The position numbers were made by a program, and so were the translations under genes. The notes under the pieces are model-generated. The model saw only the letters and a list, made by a program, of their open reading frames with translations. It was not told where the DNA came from and ran no database searches. Below, one piece after another: positions 56,344 to 64,000 of a stretch of DNA of 64,000 nucleotides (the stretch's first letter is position 1; every line of letters begins with the position of its first letter). Origin of the DNA: Bradyrhizobium sp. WSM3983 (lineage in GTDB: Bacteria > Pseudomonadota > Alphaproteobacteria > Rhizobiales > Xanthobacteraceae); contig NZ_AXAY01000029.1 of assembly GCF_000473045.1 (NCBI RefSeq), positions 1 to 64,000 on the forward strand. The letters run 5' to 3'.

Positions 56344-57267
56344 TCAGGACGGCCAGCGCTGCGCCTTGCTCACCACGAAGTCGCGGAACACCTGCACACG
56401 CGCGACCGTCTTCAGCTCTTCCGGATAGACGAAATATGTATCGAGCTGGATCGAATCCGATTCGCCGAACAGTTGTACGAGGCGGCTCTGTTCTTCGATC
56501 AGGTAATCCGGCAGCGCGGCGATGCCGAGGCCCTGCTGACAGGCGCGTACCAGGCCGAGGATGTTGTTCACCCTGAAATAGGCCTCGCGAGGACCGCTGC
56601 CGTTGCGGCCCGCTTCGACCAGCCAGTTGCGGTTCTGCAGGTGCGGCGCGAAGTTGCCATCGGAGAGCGTGATGATGCGATGGGAGTCGAGCTCCTCCAG
56701 CGTCCGCGGCGTGCCGAAGCGCTTGATGTAATCCGGCGAGCAATAAGCGTGGAAGCCCATCGCGAAGAGCTTGCGCTGGATGAGATCCGGCTGCGTCGGC
56801 TTGCGGGTGCGGATCGCGACGTCGGCCTCGCGCATCGACAGATCCAACTCCTCGTCGGTAACGATCAACGAGATCCGGATCTCCGGATAGAGCGCGGTGA
56901 ATTCGCCGAGCCGCGGGATCAGCCAGTTGATGCCGACGCCGGGGGTGGTGGTGATCTTGAGATCGCCGCTCGGCCGCTCGCGGCTGTCGGTCAGTTTCGC
57001 GCGCGCCGCTTGCAGTTGCATGAACACGTCATGCGCGGTGCGGAACAGGAGATCGCCCTGCTCGGTGAGGATCAGGCCGCGGGCGTGGCGGTGGAACAGC
57101 GAGACCGAGAGTTCCTGCTCCAGTGCCGAGACCTGGCGTGACACCGCCGATTGCGACAGGCCGAGTTGCTCTCCCGCATGCGTGAAGCTGCCCGCTTCCG
57201 CCGCCGCGTGAAACACCTTCAGCTTGTCCCAATCCATATCCGTAAATCCGTCGCGTGTTCGAGGCAT
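56344..57267 (-). CDS. LysR-family transcriptional regulator
   Basis: The 307-residue LysR protein has its helix-turn-helix in MDWDKLKVFHAAAEAGSFTHAGEQLGLSQSAVSRQVSALEQELSVSLFHRH. A two-lobed effector domain follows (LKITTTPGVGINWLIPRLGEFTALYPEIRISLIV). It starts six bases after the trxB stop on the same strand, so the two are probably co-transcribed. A later ATG at 57237 (MDWDKLK) is the other plausible start. The regulated genes are unknown. Confidence 0.9.
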   Translation of the reverse strand: MPRTRDGFTDMDWDKLKVFHAAAEAGSFTHAGEQLGLSQSAVSRQVSALEQELSVSLFHRHARGLILTEQGDLLFRTAHDVFMQLQAARAKLTDSRERPSGDLKITTTPGVGINWLIPRLGEFTALYPEIRISLIVTDEELDLSMREADVAIRTRKPTQPDLIQRKLFAMGFHAYCSPDYIKRFGTPRTLEELDSHRIITLSDGNFAPHLQNRNWLVEAGRNGSGPREAYFRVNNILGLVRACQQGLGIAALPDYLIEEQSRLVQLFGESDSIQLDTYFVYPEELKTVARVQVFRDFVVSKAQRWPS

Positions 57268-57272
57268 GATCG

Positions 57273-58238
57273 TTATTCCGCTGCAGCGCGCTCGCTGGCG
57301 CGCAGGGCCAAGAATCGTTCGGCCTCGAGGGCTGCCATGCAGCCGAGGCCGGCGGCCGTCACGGCCTGGCGGTAGGTTTCGTCGGCGACGTCGCCGGCGG
57401 CGAACAGGCCGGGCACGGAGGTCGCGGTCGAGTTCGGGGCGACCTCGACATAGCCCGACGGTTTCAGCTTGACCTGCCCGGCCACGAGCTCAGTCGCGGG
57501 CGCATGGCCGATGGCGATGAAGACGCCGTCGGTCGGCAGATCGGTCAAGGCGCCGGTCCTGACGTTCTTCAGTCGCACATGGGTGACCTTGTTCGGGTTC
57601 TCGGTGCCGCAGATTTCGTCGACGGCGGAGTCCCAGACCACCTTGATCTTCGGGTGCTTGAACAGACGCTCCTGCAGGATGCGCTCGGCGCGGAAGTGAT
57701 CGCGACGATGCACGATGGTGACCCGCGAGGCGTGGTTGGTAAGGAACAGCGCTTCCTCGACCGCGGTATTGCCGCCGCCGACCACCACGACGTCCTTGCC
57801 GCGGTAGAAGAAGCCGTCGCAGGTGGCGCAGGCCGACACGCCGCCGCCCTGGAATTTTCCTTCCGACGGCAGCCCGAGCCAGCGCGCTTGCGCGCCTGTG
57901 GCGAGGATCACGGTTTCGGCGAGATAGACGTCGCCAGAATCGCAGGTCAGGCGGAACGGCCGCTGCGCGGTCTCCAGCTTGGTCACCAGGTCGGTGACGA
58001 TCCTGGTGCCGACATGGACCGCCTGCTTCTCCATCTGTTCCATCAGCCAGGGGCCCTGGATCACGTCGGCGAAGCCCGGATAGTTCTCGACGTCGGTGGT
58101 GATGGTGAGCTGGCCGCCCGGCTGGATGCCTTGGATCAGGATCGGCTCGAGCATCGCGCGCGCGGCGTAGATCGCCGCGGCGTAGCCGGCGGGGCCGGAG
58201 CCAATGATGACAACCTTTGCATGAACAGGAGCGGACAT
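57273..58238 (-). CDS. trxB: thioredoxin reductase
   Basis: The 321-residue flavoenzyme reduces thioredoxin with NADPH. It has FAD motif VIIGSGPAGYAAAIYAARAMLEPILI, redox-active CATCDGFFYRG (CxxC) and NADPH motif VVVGGGNTAVEEALFLTNHA. The C-terminal FAD site is PGLFAAGDVADETYRQAVTAAGLGCMAALEAERFL. All catalytic parts are intact. The LysR gene follows, while a Lrp/AsnC gene lies divergently upstream. Confidence 0.96.
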   Translation of the reverse strand: MSAPVHAKVVIIGSGPAGYAAAIYAARAMLEPILIQGIQPGGQLTITTDVENYPGFADVIQGPWLMEQMEKQAVHVGTRIVTDLVTKLETAQRPFRLTCDSGDVYLAETVILATGAQARWLGLPSEGKFQGGGVSACATCDGFFYRGKDVVVVGGGNTAVEEALFLTNHASRVTIVHRRDHFRAERILQERLFKHPKIKVVWDSAVDEICGTENPNKVTHVRLKNVRTGALTDLPTDGVFIAIGHAPATELVAGQVKLKPSGYVEVAPNSTATSVPGLFAAGDVADETYRQAVTAAGLGCMAALEAERFLALRASERAAAE

Positions 58239-58505
58239 TTCGATGGACGCCTTTCACGGGGGATTTGCAGCGCGGGCGCGGAACATGCCGGGAGGCCTCG
58301 CGGAGGCGCTGAAATATCAGAGCTAATCTAAGCCTTCTGGTGAGCTATGCAAGAATTGCATTCCCAATCGGCGGATTTTTCCAACAAGGAACAAAAGTCG
58401 GATGGAGTGAACGCGCAATAAAATTGCGCTGGAGGGCGTGACTGGCTAATGAGGATTGCATCAGATCCACCCGATACCGCCATAAAGGCCAGGAGTTCCA
58501 ATCAC

Positions 58506-58985
58506 GTGTCGCGGAACCTAGACGAGATCGACCTCAAAATTCTCGCTGAGATCCAGGCCGACGGTCGAATCACCAATGTCGAGCTCGCCAAACGGGTCGG
58601 AATTTCGCCCCCGCCGTGCCTGCGCCGGGTTCGGGCGCTGGAGGAGGAGGGCTATATCCATGGTTACCGCGGGCTGCTGGATGCGCGAAAGCTCGGCTTC
58701 GACGTCACGGTGTTCGCCGCAGTGCACCTCTCCAGCCAGGCGGAAGCGGATTTGCGTGCTTTCGAGGAATTCGTTCGCGCCGAGCCGCTGGTGCGGGAAT
58801 GCTGGATGCTGTCGGGCGAGGTCGATTTCATCCTGAAATGCGTCGCCCCCGACATGGCGACTTTCCAGGATTTTGTGACGCACCTGACCGCCGCCCCCCA
58901 CGTGCGCAATGTGCGGACGTCGCTGGTGCTGCATAACTCGAAATACGAAGCGGCCGTGCCCCTCGACGTGAAGGGACGGCGGTAG
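58506..58985 (+). CDS. Lrp/AsnC-family transcriptional regulator
   Basis: The 159-residue protein has the N-terminal HTH (LDEIDLKILAEIQADGRITNVELAKRVGISPPPCLRRVRALEEEGYIHGYRGLLD) and a RAM/AsnC ligand domain (VTVFAAVHLSSQAEADLRAFEEFVRAEPLVRECWMLSGEVDFILKCVAPDM). It senses an amino acid or similar. The GTG at 58506 with AGGAG upstream is favoured; an ATG at 58449 would add 19 residues. Divergent from trxB. Confidence 0.87.
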   Translation: MSRNLDEIDLKILAEIQADGRITNVELAKRVGISPPPCLRRVRALEEEGYIHGYRGLLDARKLGFDVTVFAAVHLSSQAEADLRAFEEFVRAEPLVRECWMLSGEVDFILKCVAPDMATFQDFVTHLTAAPHVRNVRTSLVLHNSKYEAAVPLDVKGRR

Positions 58986-59018
58986 CTCTCTGTCCATTCG
59001 CGCGTGGGTGGCGCGTCG

Positions 59019-59417
59019 TCAGGTCCGCCGCAGCCCATCCACGCTGATCGGACCGCCGCCGGCGGCGGCGAGGAAGAGGCAGGCGAAGCACAGGACGATC
59101 GCCAGCGCGCCGTCGTTGGCGACGGGAAAGAAGCTGTGCGGCAGGTGCTCGATGAAATAGGCGAAGGCCATCTCACCCGAAAGGATGAAGGCGGCCAGCC
59201 GCGTGAAGAGGCCGATCATCAGGAGACCGCCGAGCACGAATTCGAACATGCCGGCAACGCCCCAGAGCGACAACGGCGTGACGTCGGAAAACATCTCCAC
59301 CGGCGGAAATTTGAACAGCTTGGCCACACCGTAGTGAAAGAACATTAGCCCGGTGATGAAGCGGAAGAGGCTGAGCAGATAAGGCTGGCTCCGCGCGGTG
59401 ATGCGATCGATGTCCAT
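59019..59417 (-). CDS. DoxX-family membrane protein
   Basis: The 132-residue protein has four helices and the DoxX signature (SLFRFITGLMFFHYGVAKLFKF, GVAGMFEFVLGGLLMIGLFTRLAAFILSGEMAFAYFI). DoxX proteins are small inner-membrane proteins linked to thiol or quinone redox. The ATG at 59417 has GGAGG seven bases upstream. Confidence 0.88.
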   Translation of the reverse strand: MDIDRITARSQPYLLSLFRFITGLMFFHYGVAKLFKFPPVEMFSDVTPLSLWGVAGMFEFVLGGLLMIGLFTRLAAFILSGEMAFAYFIEHLPHSFFPVANDGALAIVLCFACLFLAAAGGGPISVDGLRRT

Positions 59418-59548
59418 CGTGTCCTCCCTTGCTCGGACGGCAGCGGCGAGCATGACGGAGGATGGTGCGGTTCACAATCGTGGCTAGAAACATCGCGAAA
59501 CAAAAAGCCGCAGAGCGCGCGGCTTGTCAGGCAGCCTTTGCGGGTAGA

Positions 59549-60022
59549 TCACCGCCACTCCACCTTGGTGATTTCATACGCCTTGGCGCCGCCGGGGGCG
59601 TTGACCTCGACGGTTGAGCCCTTCTTCTTGCCGATCAGCGCACGCGCCAGCGGCGAGGTGATGGAGATGCGGCCCTTCTTGGCGTCGGCCTCGACCTCGC
59701 CGACGATCTGCCACACCGCCTTCTTCTCGGTGTCCTCGTCGACCAGCGTCACGGTGGCGCCGAACTTGATGGTGTCGCCGGAGAGCTTGGAAATATCGAT
59801 GATGTCGGCGCGCGCGAGCTTGTCCTCGAGCTCGGCGATGCGGCCCTCATTGTGGGACTGCTCTTCCTTCGCGGCATGGTATTCCGCGTTTTCGGACAGG
59901 TCGCCGTGCGAGCGCGCCTCGGCGATATGCTCGATGATGCGCGGACGGTCTTCGGACTGGCGCTTCTTCAATTCTTCCCCGAGTGCGGCAAAGCCGCCCG
60001 CAGTCATCGGAACCTTTTCCAT
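59549..60022 (-). CDS. greA: transcription elongation factor GreA
   Basis: The 157-residue protein has an N-terminal coiled coil with the catalytic acidic tip in DLSENAEYHAAKEEQ and a C-terminal FKBP-like domain (ITSPLARALIGKKKGSTVEVNAPGGAKAYEITKVE). It binds the RNA-polymerase secondary channel and promotes cleavage of backtracked RNA. It is on the same strand as carB but about 230 bases downstream of it. Confidence 0.96.
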   Translation of the reverse strand: MEKVPMTAGGFAALGEELKKRQSEDRPRIIEHIAEARSHGDLSENAEYHAAKEEQSHNEGRIAELEDKLARADIIDISKLSGDTIKFGATVTLVDEDTEKKAVWQIVGEVEADAKKGRISITSPLARALIGKKKGSTVEVNAPGGAKAYEITKVEWR

Positions 60023-60249
60023 CTCTTCTCTCGTCTTTCGATCGCGCGCCCCACAACGACATAGGGCGCGTCAACCTTGATTCGTCAGTATGTCCGGGGG
60101 CTGAACACGCCGCCGCCGGAGCGTTATGTGGGTCTGCCGCCGGAACAGAACAACCGCAATGCCCGGACAGTTCCTCCGGCCATTGTGGCTTCATTGCCAA
60201 TCACTTAGCGCAAGGCTTAACCCCTCAAGGCTTGGCCTTCCGCTCGCGA

Positions 60250-63714
<3,465 letters not shown>

Positions 63715-63743
63715 CAACTCTCGCCGAAGTGGAATTTGGGCAC

Positions 63744-63773
63744 AAAAAAAGGGCGCGCTTGCTGCGCGTCCCT
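63744..63773 (-). terminator. terminator-like hairpin ending 29 bases before carB
   Basis: On the minus strand GGGACGCGC pairs with GCGCGCCC (one bulged A) around AGCAA and is followed by seven T. It is 85 bases past the upstream stop but only 29 bases ahead of the carB ATG. It may be the terminator of the upstream gene or an attenuator in the carB leader. Confidence 0.8.
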
Positions 63774-63857
63774 GTGGCCGAGAGCGCGTTGGTCGCCCTC
63801 GCGCGCGGGTGGGTCTTAGACCAGTTTTTGGGGCGGCGAAACCCCGAAAAACGCCCG

Positions 63858-64000
63858 TCAACCAGCAATTTTGACGGGTTTCGGCCGCACCTGCCAGCCT
63901 CGGGCGAGATGCACCAGAAGCGAGGCCGCAACGCTCATTCCGCCGATCCAGCCGAGGTCGTTTGGCGAGAGGGCGGCCAGCACGGCCCCGCCCAGGGCAC
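63858..64000 (-). CDS. C-terminal fragment of a membrane protein (partial at window edge)
   Basis: The minus strand encodes LGGAVLAALSPNDLGWIGGMSVAASLLVHLARGWQVRPKPVKIAG before the stop at 63858-63860. Two hydrophobic stretches and a basic tail look like the end of an MFS-type transporter. The N-terminal part is outside the window, so the family is uncertain. Confidence 0.5.
   Translation of the reverse strand, partial: ALGGAVLAALSPNDLGWIGGMSVAASLLVHLARGWQVRPKPVKIAG

Overview
The window looks like chromosomal DNA of a Bradyrhizobium-type alphaproteobacterium (Nitrobacteraceae). The signs are high G+C, a tRNA-His with A73 and no encoded G-1, an EcfG-type stress promoter, a PdhS/PleC/DivJ-style histidine kinase, several small GST-fold proteins, Omp31-like porins, DUF992/DUF1127/DUF4282 proteins, and many short palindromic intergenic repeats of the kind common in this group. 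The assignment is inferred from gene content only.

Layout. 1-5.4 kb: the 3' end of a decayed IS701-type transposase, a DUF4282 membrane protein, two overlapping MaoC hot-dog genes, two single-helix miniproteins, and several envelope or hypothetical genes. 5.5-19.5 kb: uvrB with an unusually long N-terminal extension, a LysR regulator, a TauE/SafE permease operon, GST genes, a Cys-rich CWC protein, a DUF1800/DUF1501 (Tat) operon, an IsdG-like monooxygenase, an aldo/keto reductase, a GNAT protein, a PAS membrane protein and two more miniproteins. 20-29.4 kb: aspartate aminotransferase, a DUF992 protein, an aberrant EF-G paralogue, an XRE-SulP pair behind a near-perfect palindrome, aroE, a secreted protein, and an lldD-type FMN oxidase. 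29.5-41.8 kb: glmM, two porin-like beta-barrels, GST and GNAT genes, serC-serA with a serC-type RNA leader, a thiolase, an FAD hydroxylase and a DUF1127 protein. 41.8-46.2 kb: a giant PAS histidine kinase (opposite strand) containing an in-frame minisatellite of palindromic 18-mers, then a phasin.

46.6-51.5 kb is the most accessory-looking block. It starts at tRNA-His and holds an orphan TenA, an orphan PEP-CTERM protein, a GrlR-like protein, a lipoprotein with poly-Thr tracts and a family of TTACGGTGACAGTGCAC inverted repeats. No integrase or transposase is visible in it. 51.6-64 kb returns to core genes: an AEC transporter, an orphan ParA, a third pair of miniproteins, a DapA-family lyase, trxB with a LysR gene, a divergent Lrp/AsnC regulator, DoxX, greA and carB, and the 3' end of a membrane protein at the right edge.

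The most interesting unexplained items are the ~130-nt transcription unit on the minus strand near 56.0 kb between two intrinsic terminators, the terminator-like hairpin that ends 29 nt before carB, the operator-like palindrome in front of XRE-SulP, the three adjacent pairs of single-helix miniproteins, the EF-G paralogue that lacks the catalytic His, and the palindromic minisatellite in the kinase. No CRISPR array, prophage, secretion system or obvious defence system is visible.
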